32,519 bases of DNA from Kamptonema formosum PCC 10802 (GCF_000332335.1 NZ_KB235950.1:79304-111822); one strand, 5' to 3'; shown: positions 14,894 through 22,558, counted from the first letter of the stretch. Program-made: numbers and translations. The notes: generated by a model not told the origin, from the sequence alone.

Positions 14894-15751
14894 ATGAATC
14901 TGACTTCTTTACCAGTTGAATCTATCTCTGATACTGCCTTCTTGACAGCTGCCTATCGCGCCTTGGAAACCCAGCGCCCAGACGCTCTCTTCCAAGATAC
15001 CCACGCCCAAATTTTAGCTGGGGAGCGGGGCAAAAAGCTCGTCGAGGCCATGCCAGGGGGAAAAGCAGGAGCATCAGGCTGTGCCGTGCGTACTTGCGTG
15101 ATGGATGAGCTGATTCTGCGGACTGTCAAAGAAGACGGGGTTGATACAGTGCTGAACTTGGGAGCTGGTCTGGATACGAGACCTTATCGGCTGCCTTTGC
15201 CGACTTCCCTGCGTTGGTGCGAGTGCGACTTGCCAGTTGTCCTAGCCTACAAAGCCAACAAACTTGCCGGCGTGCAGCCGAGGTGCGTTCTGGAATCGGT
15301 TTCGCTGGACGTTACTGATATCATTGCAAGGCAGATGTTCTTCCAGGGTGTCGGTATAGCAGCAAAACGGGTACTGGCGGTTACGGAAGGGCTGCTCATT
15401 TATATGACTGCCGAGCAAGTAGCCGCACTGGCTGCTGACCTGTACGCACAGCCCCAGTTTCGGTGGTGGCTGACGGATCTGGCCTCGCCCAGTGCGTTGC
15501 GATATTTCCAGAAAAGCATAGGTGGGTCGCTTAATTCCAGCGAAGCAACCTTGCAATTCGCCCCCGAAGAAGGAACTGAATTCTTTCGGCGATATGGTTG
15601 GATGAGCGTGGAATTTCGCTCCCTGCTGGAGGAGGGGCAGCGCTTGCAGCGGGAAGTCTTGCCCAAATCGCTGCTGGCTCAATTAGAAGCGCCGGAACAT
15701 TGGGAAATGTGGCGGAAGATGTCTGGCTTCGTTTTGCTGAACCGCCACTAA
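14894..15751 (+). CDS. SAM-dependent methyltransferase, leucine carboxyl methyltransferase family
   Basis: A 285-residue class I methyltransferase. It shows the family pattern AVRTCVMDELIL (near residue 63), the SAM-binding loop VLNLGAGLDTRPYRL (about residues 85-99), CDLPVVLAYKANKL and VTEGLLIYM. These place it with LCMT1 and the TIGR00027-type O-methyltransferases. LCMT methylates the C-terminal carboxylate of a leucine; bacterial relatives methylate varied carboxylates and hydroxyls. It sits between the GVEAS peptides and two further precursor-like genes. Peptides 2 and 3 end in Leu and Ile. A C-terminal methyl ester on the mature peptide is therefore a specific hypothesis, not a demonstrated activity. 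The start has only a weak ribosome binding site. Confidence 0.85.
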   Translation: MNLTSLPVESISDTAFLTAAYRALETQRPDALFQDTHAQILAGERGKKLVEAMPGGKAGASGCAVRTCVMDELILRTVKEDGVDTVLNLGAGLDTRPYRLPLPTSLRWCECDLPVVLAYKANKLAGVQPRCVLESVSLDVTDIIARQMFFQGVGIAAKRVLAVTEGLLIYMTAEQVAALAADLYAQPQFRWWLTDLASPSALRYFQKSIGGSLNSSEATLQFAPEEGTEFFRRYGWMSVEFRSLLEEGQRLQREVLPKSLLAQLEAPEHWEMWRKMSGFVLLNRH

Positions 15752-15864
15752 AGCTGAAGTCAGGGTTGAGGTATATTCTTCCGGAAAATACTGCCATGCT
15801 TCAGTATAACTCGCTCCATTAATCCAGCACATGAAGTTGTCTTTGTATCCCCAAAGGAGCGCTT

Positions 15865-16104
15865 ATGAAACTTCCGAACCAGTCTCTCCCCGTGAGTAGG
15901 AGATATCTCATCCAGCCGGACTTGGTATTAGTGTCTGTTAAAGACAGTAAAGGCAGGTTGAGCCGCCGGGAATATCAGTACGTGCACGGTTCAAATCCCA
16001 ATCCGAACGCTCCCATGAAATTTTCCGAGCCGGCTGACTGTGGGTGCCCTATATTTTCAGGCGTGTCAATGGCGATGTGCTTTGCCGCCTGTGGCATTTT
16101 TTGA
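15865..16104 (+). CDS. RiPP precursor-like peptide 4 (four-Cys type)
   Basis: A 79-residue peptide with leader MKLPNQSLPVSR, the LPxQxxPVxR pattern of its neighbours, behind an AAGGAGC ribosome binding site. A basic, Lys/Arg/Tyr-rich middle leads to a Cys-rich C-terminus (residues 57-79, ADCGCPIFSG then VSMAMCFAACGIF) with Cys59, 61, 72 and 76. That tail resembles a small bacteriocin-type core. No GVEAS is present, so how it would be cleaved is unclear. Confidence 0.68.
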   Translation: MKLPNQSLPVSRRYLIQPDLVLVSVKDSKGRLSRREYQYVHGSNPNPNAPMKFSEPADCGCPIFSGVSMAMCFAACGIF

Positions 16105-16204
16105 GGGAGAAATTTGGCTCAATTGGCTAACCATTTTTTAACTGCAATACAATCCTAAAACTAGGATTTAAACTGTGGGAGTCTGAAAAATAAGGAGAAA
16201 AAAC

Positions 16205-16444
16205 ATGAAACTTCCAATTCAAGCTGCAGCTGTCTCCCGACACATTAATACAACTCTACCACAAAACACGGTAGGTTGCGGAGTGAAATCTTCAGGGTTT
16301 TGCTTTTATGGAGCTGGTGATGACCCGTTGGCGTGGACGCGGGCGCAGGCGCAGTATGGATATTGCCCTGGTACAAATGCCAAGGTTTGGGTTAATAATA
16401 TAGGGGACGGACAGAATGCCTGTACGGCGGGTTTGTTTCGTTAA
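16205..16444 (+). CDS. RiPP precursor-like peptide 5 (four-Cys type)
   Basis: A 79-residue peptide with leader MKLPIQAAAVSR and an excellent AAGGAG ribosome binding site. The residues after the leader (HINTT) match those after the leader of peptide 1 (NINTT), which supports common descent. The rest carries Cys25, Cys33, Cys54 and Cys73 and many Gly/Asn/aromatic residues. No recognised domain or GVEAS is seen. It is the last gene before a strong terminator. Confidence 0.66.
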   Translation: MKLPIQAAAVSRHINTTLPQNTVGCGVKSSGFCFYGAGDDPLAWTRAQAQYGYCPGTNAKVWVNNIGDGQNACTAGLFR

Positions 16445-16570
16445 CCAATAACTCCGAAATAGGGAGCGTTACAGGATACAATCGCCCCCCTTACACCAAC
16501 TCGCACATCCGCGCAACTCTGCAATAATTAGAGATCGGCACCACCTTCTTGCAGTCCCGCCACCTAAAAA

Positions 16571-16608
16571 GCGACCGCCCCCTTTTTTGATTGAAAAAAG
16601 GCGGTCGC
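16571..16608 (+). terminator. Strong bidirectional terminator closing the peptide operon
   Basis: GCGACCGCC (16571-16579) pairs with GGCGGTCGC (16600-16608), and inside it TTTTTT pairs with AAAAAA around the loop GATTG. It is followed by ATTTACTTTAT. It lies 127 bp after peptide 5 and ends the cluster. Confidence 0.75.
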
Positions 16609-16998
16609 ATTTACTTTATCTCCCTTGCCATTATTCTAAGAGCGCGAGGGCGCCAACAAACAGCCATCAACAACTAACACTCATCCCGCCACCGCTCTTC
16701 AACATTGAGAAAAATACCTTGGTCGGTATCGCTACCCACACCCCCTTCCGGGCGAATGAGCTACCGCTCACGGCAAAGCCTATCGCGCTTGATTAGTAAT
16801 CAATAACATGTAGCATTTTTCTCCGCAAACTCTCCCTAGCGGGCGTGTCAGTCCCCCCTTTTTTTGCAGCAAATACAATTAAATATTGATGGATTAATTT
16901 AACATATTTAACTGTGCTATGATATTCGGAATAGGGGTAAAAGACCTGGCAGTAATAAGCAAGCCATTCTCTGCGGGGAGTTGCGTAAAATGCGCGTT
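16609..16998. other. Intergenic, no supported gene
   Basis: Open frames here have no ribosome binding site or protein-like pattern. A perfect hairpin GCGTAAAA ... TTTTACGC (16983-17004) overlaps the end of the decayed DUF3368 gene. Confidence 0.5.
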
Positions 16999-17487
16999 TT
17001 ACGCAGCCATTAATAATCTTTTAGGGTCTTTTTCCTCTTCCACCAGCCGTTGCAGCCAGCTCGGCGCAACCCAAAAAACAACGGCTCGCAAACGTTCAAA
17101 AGTTACTGCTAGGTCGATTACACCGGCACCCCCAGCATCCTTCAGAACGCCAAGCAATCCCATAATTCTCAACCCGCGTCAACCGCGCTCTCCGCCTTGC
17201 TGCTTTGTCATCCAACACGACTAAACCGGCACCCTGTTTCCCCGCAAAAAAATTGCCTCCCCTTCCCCTGCATCGAGCTGTTCCAAACCGGCATCAGAGG
17301 AAACACCGGCTGTCTGAATTTCCCACCACTCAGGAAGTTGCCTTATCCAATTTTGGACTGCTGCCGGCGACTCAGCCCCCAGTTCATCAAAAACAGCTTG
17401 AGGAATCTTCACCGCCCCATATAACTGCGGCAGTAAGTTAATTTGCTCAATCTGTAATAGATACCAAATCGGAAACCTATCATAAAC
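16999..17487 (-). pseudogene. Decayed DUF3368 (PIN/VapC-like) protein gene
   Basis: Three minus-strand frames join into one DUF3368-type protein. Frame one (from about 17487) reads FPIWYLLQIEQINLLPQLYG, then KIPQAVFDELGAESP, ending in LEQLDAGEGEAIFL with a stop at 17221. Frame two carries VLDDKAARRRARL. Frame three carries LRIMGLLGVLKDAGGAGVID then LAVTFERLRAVVFWVAPSWL, ending at 16999. At least two frameshifts and the loss of a start codon make it a pseudogene. Members of this family are PIN-like nucleases, often in toxin-antitoxin pairs. No antitoxin partner is visible upstream. Confidence 0.75.
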
Positions 17488-17844
17488 AGCGAGCGTGGAT
17501 TTCCCAGTTCTTCAAGTCTCTGGATGTCGCGTTCCATGTTCTGTTACCAATGCGTCCCACCGGCATGCCCCCCCGAAAAGCCAGTCCAACCCCGCCAAAC
17601 CCGAATATTAAATTGTTATAAAATTAAGAGCAACTGGGAGGATGGCATCTACCATGAAGCGGCTCATCTTCGCCCAGCATCTGCCACGCTGCTAGCAAAA
17701 GATTCATCCTTCCCAACTACTCTATACATTTTCAATCTAACTCACCGCCGAGCGTTCTGGCAGAGAAATACATGAAAGTTTTACATTTGCTAAAAAGCTT
17801 TGCGTGCCGTAACAAAAATTTGCAAAAACGGGCAAGCATCTTTT
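17488..17844. other. Intergenic, no supported gene
   Basis: The AT-rich part near 17605-17630 and a few short frames show nothing recognisable. It may include the degraded upstream part of the DUF3368 gene. Confidence 0.4.
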
Positions 17845-18013
17845 GGGACAGGCGGGACGCCGGTCCTACGTCATTGAGATGGGGGGAATAGGGACAGGCG
17901 GGACGCCGGTCCTACGTCATTGAGATGGGGGGAATAGGGACAGGCGTTCTGGCCGGTCCTACGTCAAGAGACACCGACAATGGGGACAGGCGTTCTGGCC
18001 GGTCCTGCGCCAA
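17845..18013. repeat. Four tandem 46-nt units with palindromic core
   Basis: Units begin at 17845, 17891, 17937 and 17983, each with GGGACAGGCG. The first two contain GGGACGCCGGTCCTACG and the last two TTCTGGCCGGTCCT. The tandem array sits directly upstream of the amidase gene and may contribute to its promoter region. Confidence 0.8.
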
Positions 18014-18084
18014 CCCGAACAGAGCGCAACCAATTATGCTAGTTCCTGAAAGTGAGAGAGCTCTGTCACAAAAGGAAACACCGT

Positions 18085-19446
18085 ATGAGACGAATTTTTC
18101 TTTCCGCCGGTCACGGCGGCTATGACGGGAAACCCACGGATACAGGGACAATTGCCAGCCCCACCACAGAAGCCAGAGAAATGATCCAGCTGCGCGATCT
18201 GGTAGCGGCTGAGTTGCGCTCCCGCTCCGTGGAAGTTCTTGCGGTTCCCGACGATCTGAATAGCCGGCAAACCATCGAATGGATCAACGCTCGCCAGCGC
18301 CTGGGGGACTGCGCCCTGGAACTCCACACCGGCACCTCTTCCAACCCAACTCTCCGGGGAGCCTCCGTCTTCTACATCGCCGGCAACTCCGAGCGGAAAG
18401 GGGATGCTGAACAGCTGCTGCTCGCCCTTGTGGGCCGAGTTCCCCAACTGCCAGATCGGGGAGCTAAACCAGATACCGCCACCACTTCCGGCAGTTTACC
18501 ATTCTGCCGGGGAATTGTCATCCCCTCCCTGCTGATGGAAGTTGGCTCCCTCCCCAACCCCGATGACCGCTACCTGATCCAAAATCGACGCCGCGACATA
18601 GCCGCCGGCATTGCAGACGGACTGGCGGTATGGATCGGTGCGGGGAACCCTCTCGCTCCCCAGCCGGCAGACACCTATCGCCCGTGCAATATCAACCTTA
18701 ACGGTCAACTTTATGGCGAAGAGGGCGCGATTGTCAATGGCAACGCCTGCATTCCCATCGATCTCGCAGATAGCTTGGGGGTCGATCTCTCTCAAGTTCC
18801 CCAAATCCGCCGCGTCTCCCACAGAAATATTGTTTATATCCGAGCTATCGAACTGCGGGAATTCAATATCTCTGTCCGCTGGGACGCCGCCACCGGCACA
18901 GTCGCTCTCCGCTCTATCCTAAATGTGTGCCGGCGTCAGCTCGACCGGATCGCCGGTCCGGGAAACACCACCGAATTGCAGCTCATGATGTTTCTCAAAG
19001 CCAACAATGAAGCTGCCCTGATTCAGTTTCCAGAACTTGCTAAAGATATCGCCAAGCTCTACCGAGAAGAAGGCATTATTGAAGGCATCAACTATGACCT
19101 CGCCTTCTGTCAAATGTGCCTGGAGACAAACTTTCTCAGCTTTGGCGGATCGCTCAAACCGGCACAAAACAACTTTGGCGGTTTGGGCGGCATTAGTACC
19201 GGCGCTTCAGGAGGCTCTTTTCCCAGTCCCAGAATTGGCGTAAGAGCGCACATCCAGCATCTAAAAGGCTACGCTACTAAGGAACCTTTAGTGCAGGAAG
19301 CCGTCGCTCCGAGGTTTCGCTTTCTCACCCGGGGAATAGCCCCCACGGTAGAACACCTCAGCGGGCGCTGGTCGCCAGACTTGCACTATGGCAAGAAGAT
19401 TATGGCGCTGCTCAGACGCCTCTATGAAGAGGCTGGTTTGCTGTAA
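18085..19446 (+). CDS. N-acetylmuramoyl-L-alanine amidase with glucosaminidase domain
   Basis: With the ATG at 18085 (AAAGGAAACACC upstream) this is a 453-residue protein; an upstream extension of 11 residues is less likely. Residues 1-185 form a zinc amidase of the Amidase_3 type (SAGHGG, ALELHTG, and MEVGSLPNPDD supplying zinc ligands and the catalytic Glu), which cuts the amide between muramic acid and the stem peptide. A stalk-like domain follows (about 195-295, LNGQLYGEEGAIVNGNACIP). The C-terminus is a glucosaminidase-type domain (about 310-453; CLETNFLSFGG and QNNFGGLG). It should remodel or lyse peptidoglycan. Oddly, no signal peptide precedes the amidase domain, so export must use another route or the upstream region differs. 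Confidence 0.9.
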   Translation: MRRIFLSAGHGGYDGKPTDTGTIASPTTEAREMIQLRDLVAAELRSRSVEVLAVPDDLNSRQTIEWINARQRLGDCALELHTGTSSNPTLRGASVFYIAGNSERKGDAEQLLLALVGRVPQLPDRGAKPDTATTSGSLPFCRGIVIPSLLMEVGSLPNPDDRYLIQNRRRDIAAGIADGLAVWIGAGNPLAPQPADTYRPCNINLNGQLYGEEGAIVNGNACIPIDLADSLGVDLSQVPQIRRVSHRNIVYIRAIELREFNISVRWDAATGTVALRSILNVCRRQLDRIAGPGNTTELQLMMFLKANNEAALIQFPELAKDIAKLYREEGIIEGINYDLAFCQMCLETNFLSFGGSLKPAQNNFGGLGGISTGASGGSFPSPRIGVRAHIQHLKGYATKEPLVQEAVAPRFRFLTRGIAPTVEHLSGRWSPDLHYGKKIMALLRRLYEEAGLL

Positions 19447-19528
19447 AATAATCGGGTAATGGGCATTGGGGATACCCGGATTTCGGATTGTAAATTGGGG
19501 CTTTTGGATTGGGATTGATTGTTTTTAA

Positions 19529-19560
19529 CCATGCCCAATGCCCCATGCCCCATGCCCAAT
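19529..19560. repeat. ATGCCCAATGCCCC tandem repeat
   Basis: A short run of ATGCCC/ATGCCCC units between two convergent genes. It is the complement of the GGGGCAT repeats at 3425-3480 and 5897-6056. Confidence 0.75.
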
Positions 19561-20330
19561 TATGCCTCTTTGAAAAAGCGAATGATTTCGCGAACCCGGT
19601 CGAGAAATTGGCTGTCGGCGTTCAGCTGCGCGATCGCATTCTGCGCTTCCCGCCCCAGCCGGTCGTGCTCCGCTTGATTTGCAGCTCGCAATTGCTCTAA
19701 AGACGCCGCAATTCGAGTTAAATCGTTGCGAGCGCCTTCTAATTGCCGCTGTTGCGCCGAGGTCCAAGAACTTTCACTGTTGGGGTCCAGCTGTTCTTGC
19801 AGGTTCTTGACGGCTGACTCCAAACCGGCAACCCGATTGCGCAGTTCCACAACATCTTCGCGAGGGTACTTGACTCGCTCTCCAATCATCGCCAGTCGCG
19901 CCGCCAGATATTCATAAGCTCGCACTGCCGGTGGCAGGAAGGTTAGCAGCAATGCCGCGCCAGAACTGATGTAGCCAACCGCACTGATGCCGGTGATGGC
20001 GAGAGCGTAAAATCCCGCAGCTGAAAGCAAGTGGAGTGCGATAGCTGCTAGCAGCGATCGCTTCGCCAAGACTTTGACGTATTTGATTTGCTTGGCATCA
20101 ACGGCAATTCCTTTTTCAGCTGACTGTTCCGCTTCTGCTAAAACCTCTTTGGCTTGAAAGTGAATATTCCAAGGTACAGTGACAATGATCAGCAGCCACC
20201 AAAAACTCGCCCCGCCTATTACCCAGTCGAGAAAGCTGCCGGCGGGTATGTGCAACCATTGCAGTATGCCAAATGCCAGCAGCAGCAAAATCACGAGTCC
20301 AGCTGTGAAGCCGGCGAAACTGAAATACAT
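19560..20330 (-). CDS. Membrane protein with C-terminal coiled coil, function unknown
   Basis: This is a 256-residue protein from the ATG at 20330, chosen because GAGGTGAAGGGG precedes it; a GTG three codons upstream is possible. Four hydrophobic segments lie at about residues 5-25, 34-52, 92-114 and 119-138. A soluble helical C-terminus follows (about 155-256), rich in Glu, Gln, Arg and Leu heptads (ELRNRVAGLESAVKNLQEQL), which is predicted to form a coiled coil. I do not recognise a family with a known function. It is convergent with the amidase gene and shows no operon partner. Confidence 0.8.
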   Translation of the reverse strand: MYFSFAGFTAGLVILLLLAFGILQWLHIPAGSFLDWVIGGASFWWLLIIVTVPWNIHFQAKEVLAEAEQSAEKGIAVDAKQIKYVKVLAKRSLLAAIALHLLSAAGFYALAITGISAVGYISSGAALLLTFLPPAVRAYEYLAARLAMIGERVKYPREDVVELRNRVAGLESAVKNLQEQLDPNSESSWTSAQQRQLEGARNDLTRIAASLEQLRAANQAEHDRLGREAQNAIAQLNADSQFLDRVREIIRFFKEA

Positions 20331-20471
20331 CCCCTTCACCTCTGCCTGAATGCGTTATCTCTATTCTGAATGTTTTTTGCACCGGCATCTCGATCTTTTG
20401 TGACACTTGGCGAGGTTTCACAGTCAAGCAGACGTGCCGGCGCTCAGCCGCTACCCTTTCACTAAAATTCC

Positions 20472-20504
20472 AGAAAGCCGGTTTGTTAAACAAGCCGGCT
20501 TTCT
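20472..20504. terminator. Long hairpin upstream of the membrane-protein gene
   Basis: AGAAAGCCGG ... CCGGCTTTCT with inner TTGT/ACAA makes a stem of about 14 bp around TAA. It sits between divergent genes, so it is more likely a repeat or regulatory structure than a terminator. A second, shorter hairpin, CCCGC-GAAG-GCGGG, follows near 20558-20572. Confidence 0.45.
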
Positions 20505-20689
20505 CACCCAAGTGCCGGCTATCTCATTTTTGCCCTCACATCTAGGGCTTCAAAACCCGCGAAGGCGGGTTTGGTTTGTATCGCTGCGGTTTCCAACCGC
20601 CAGAGAGCCAAGGCACGCACCCAATGCCGGCTGCTTTGGCATTCGTGTTATATTAAGCTTATCACCCCCGGCAAGTGAAGGAAACCGTT

Positions 20690-21208
20690 ATGACTCAGGA
20701 ACTAACCGACTTAAGAAATAGCATTCTGGAAGGGCGCTATGAGGACGCTTTGGCACTTGTGGATGAGCTAGAGGGAATGAGCAAACAGGCAATATTGCGG
20801 AATCTCAAATCTTTTACTGTCAGGCTGGTGGTTCACTTGATTAAAAATCAAGTCGAGCAGCGACTGACCAATTCTTGGGCTGCCTCTATCGGAGATTCTG
20901 TTCAACAAATTCAACAGCTGAATCTCAAGGATAACAAGACCTCTTACTACATCAAAGAACATGAGTGGGAGCCAGTCCTGGAAGAATGCCTCAAGGCAGC
21001 AATCCGTCCGGCTAGTGCGGAAGTGCGGGGTGGGCGATTAAGTCCGTTCCAGCTCGCACAATTACTCGACAGAGCGCAAATAATCGCTGCGGCTCAGAAG
21101 TTGCTGGCTCTCACTTATGTCTATTCAGCCGGCGATTTACCTGAGGTTATCGATGAGCATTTAGCTGAATTACCGGGTGGGGAAGATTGGAAACAAGGCG
21201 AGCAGTAG
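20690..21208 (+). CDS. DUF29 family protein
   Basis: A 172-residue protein started at the ATG at 20690, which follows GAAGGAAACCGTT; an extension to 20675 is not needed. The sequence MTQELTDLRNSILEGRYEDA, then QAILRNLKSFTVRLVVHLIK and QVEQRLTNSWAASI, is characteristic of the DUF29 family, which is abundant in cyanobacteria. It is helical and soluble, with no catalytic motif. The function is unknown, and it appears to be a single-gene unit. Confidence 0.85.
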   Translation: MTQELTDLRNSILEGRYEDALALVDELEGMSKQAILRNLKSFTVRLVVHLIKNQVEQRLTNSWAASIGDSVQQIQQLNLKDNKTSYYIKEHEWEPVLEECLKAAIRPASAEVRGGRLSPFQLAQLLDRAQIIAAAQKLLALTYVYSAGDLPEVIDEHLAELPGGEDWKQGEQ

Positions 21209-21213
21209 ACTTA

Positions 21214-21308
21214 TATAGTTTTTCATATTTGAGGTACTGAGAAACCCAGTTTCTTTAAGAAACCGGGTTTCTGGGGCGTACTCTTCATCCAACTGAAAAT
21301 TGCTATAT
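21214..21308. repeat. Palindromic repeat with TATAG ends
   Basis: TATATAG on the left and GCTATATCC on the right bracket GAGAAACCCAGTTTCTTTAA followed by GAAACCGGGTTTCT. The GAAACCSGGTTTCT palindrome recurs near 2907, 3890 and 27510. Confidence 0.55.
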
Positions 21309-21337
21309 CCCTATCTTCCCTCCTCATTCTAATATTA

Positions 21338-21556
21338 TTACACCGGCACTTCAGAACTGCTGGAAACCTCTGTGGCACTTTCACTGGCGCTCTCACAAAC
21401 AGTCACCGTTATTTTCAATCCCAAAGCGTTAAGCCACTGTCCCAAATTGTAAATTGCCTCACTGCCGCGCTGAGACAGCAACTCATCCAGTTTTTCTCGG
21501 TGCACGCTCCGTGATGATAGTTTGACCGGCTTTCTCAGCGCGAAATCTCTCGCCAC
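21338..21556 (-). CDS. Hypothetical small protein
   Basis: A 72-residue frame from a GTG. A basic N-terminus (MARDFALRKPVKLSSRSVHR) and a helical segment (KLDELLSQRGSEAIYNLGQW) are followed by a Ser/Val-rich tail. No family is recognised. It lies 71 bp downstream of the HTH gene on the same strand, so the two could be co-transcribed. The GTG start and modest ribosome binding site leave it uncertain. Confidence 0.35.
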   Translation of the reverse strand: MARDFALRKPVKLSSRSVHREKLDELLSQRGSEAIYNLGQWLNALGLKITVTVCESASESATEVSSSSEVPV

Positions 21557-21627
21557 ACTCTCACTGTCCCACCGGCTGCCCCCATGCCGGTGCCCACAGC
21601 CAAATGGCCACCTGACCGGGCCCTCAC

Positions 21628-21825
21628 CTAATCTTCTATGACCTCGAATAAGTCTTCTATCAGCACGTCAAACGCCTGCGCCAACCCGATCGGGGCAGCC
21701 AAGTCAGCCACTGTCATTCCAGGAGAGACGGCATAAGTTTTAATCGTGCGGTAGAGGACTGCTGAGCGGTCAGACATTTCCTTTAGCGTCCAGCCCTCTC
21801 TAGCGGCCAACTCCTCGCTCCGCAA
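21628..21825 (-). CDS. Small HTH-type regulator (XRE-like)
   Basis: A 65-residue frame with LAAREGWTLKEMSDRSAVLY followed by RTIKTYAVSPGM and LAQAFDVLIEDLFEVIE. This is the helix order of XRE-type helix-turn-helix proteins, in which the last segment is the usual 'A...L.V...DLFE' tail. No ATG is available; the TTG at 21825 is the first candidate, and a stop lies upstream. Residues GEWVRL just upstream are in frame, so the true start may be non-standard or the 5' end lost. It is divergent from the interrupted conserved gene at 22001. Confidence 0.55.
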   Translation of the reverse strand: MRSEELAAREGWTLKEMSDRSAVLYRTIKTYAVSPGMTVADLAAPIGLAQAFDVLIEDLFEVIED

Positions 21826-21842
21826 TCTGACCCATTCCCCTC

Positions 21843-21872
21843 TTGACAGGCCGCCGGTGCTTCAACTATACT
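21843..21872 (+). promoter_or_regulatory. Sigma70 promoter (TTGACA-N18-TATACT)
   Basis: TTGACA at 21843-21848 and TATACT at 21867-21872 are separated by 18 bp. The promoter would start transcription near 21879, about 120 nt upstream of the conserved gene at 22001. Confidence 0.6.
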
Positions 21873-21891
21873 AAGTACCATGATAAAGGCA

Positions 21892-21991
21892 GTCGCCCTC
21901 CGGACTTACCAAACTGAAGGGCGACGGCTTAGAAAAATTTCCCACTGTCGTGGGAAAATAACCCCCTATGGAGGCTAGAACCCTCTGGAGG
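21892..21991 (+). promoter_or_regulatory. Structured 5' leader of the conserved gene at 22001
   Basis: Two perfect hairpins lie between promoter and start codon: GTCGCCCT (21892-21899) with AGGGCGAC (21918-21925), and TTTCCCAC (21938-21945) with GTGGGAAA (21950-21957). Two GGAGG sequences follow at 21970 and 21987. The second is the Shine-Dalgarno, 9 bp before the ATG. CCTCC at 21897-21901 is complementary to both. Read on the minus strand, the second hairpin followed by TTTTT is terminator-like. Confidence 0.45.
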
Positions 21992-22000
21992 TCATCTCTG

Positions 22001-22558
22001 ATGGTAGCACTGATCAAGCACGAAGCAACAAATCCCCATCCAATGGCCCGCTTCGCCACGGTGGAAGCGCTGGCACTGCTCCTTAACGTCACAGTGGAGC
22101 AAATAGAAGAAATTCGCTACTGGGCCAATGCAATGCTCGTGATTGGCGAGAAGTTCAGCAAGTTTGTCAGTTAGTTTCAATCCCGTTTCCGGGATTCAGC
22201 TGGCCAAAAATCTTCTCCTCCGACCCCCTGCTGAAATCATTATCGCATCCCATGCGCAGATTTGCACAAATGGGATGCTCCCGTCAGTTATGCCGACTTG
22301 CCGCCGGTTTTGGGAGTAGATCCGCCCGACAGCGCGGATTATCTCCGGTGGCGCAAGCGCTGGAAGTCCAACAAAGACCAAGCTCCCCCCTTCTGGTTGG
22401 CCTTTTACAAGGAAAAATTTGAACTCGCCCATTCCCTTGCCGAACTATACATTTGGGGCCCATTGGTGAGCGTCTTCAAGCATGCGCTGTCCCAGGAAGG
22501 GCTGGTGTCACTTCGAGAAGCTTACCGCAATGCCCACTACTGGCTGGACACCTTCTGA
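22001..22558 (+). pseudogene. Conserved hypothetical gene interrupted by a MITE
   Basis: Starting at the ATG at 22001 (GGAGGT eight bases upstream), the frame reads MVALIKHEATNPHPMARFAT and on to EKFSKFVS, then stops at TAG. The same frame resumes after a 109-bp insertion as YADLPPVLGVDPPDSADYLR and continues to the stop at 22558. Removing the insert and one 8-bp duplicate restores one continuous protein of 146 residues (FSKFVSYADLPPV). The protein is helical and soluble, rich in Trp/Tyr; I recognise no domain. The N-terminal fragment of 57 residues may still be made. Confidence 0.75.
22174..22282. mobile_element. 109-bp MITE with 8-bp target duplication
   Basis: The insert begins GTTTCAATCCCGTTTCC and ends CAAATGGGATGCTCCC. 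It is flanked on both sides by the direct repeat GTCAGTTA (22166-22173 and 22283-22290). A second copy at 28790-28899 shares most of the interior (CTGGCCAAAAATCTTCTCCT, CCCCCTGCTGAAAT). The ends are weakly inverted (CAATCCCG against CGGGATGC). It has no coding capacity. Confidence 0.82.

Noticed and set aside
11935-16444. Complete canonical cyanobactin cluster
   Set aside because: Only the PatA-type protease and precursor-like genes are present. No YcaO cyclase, PatG macrocyclase or prenyltransferase can be found on either strand nearby.
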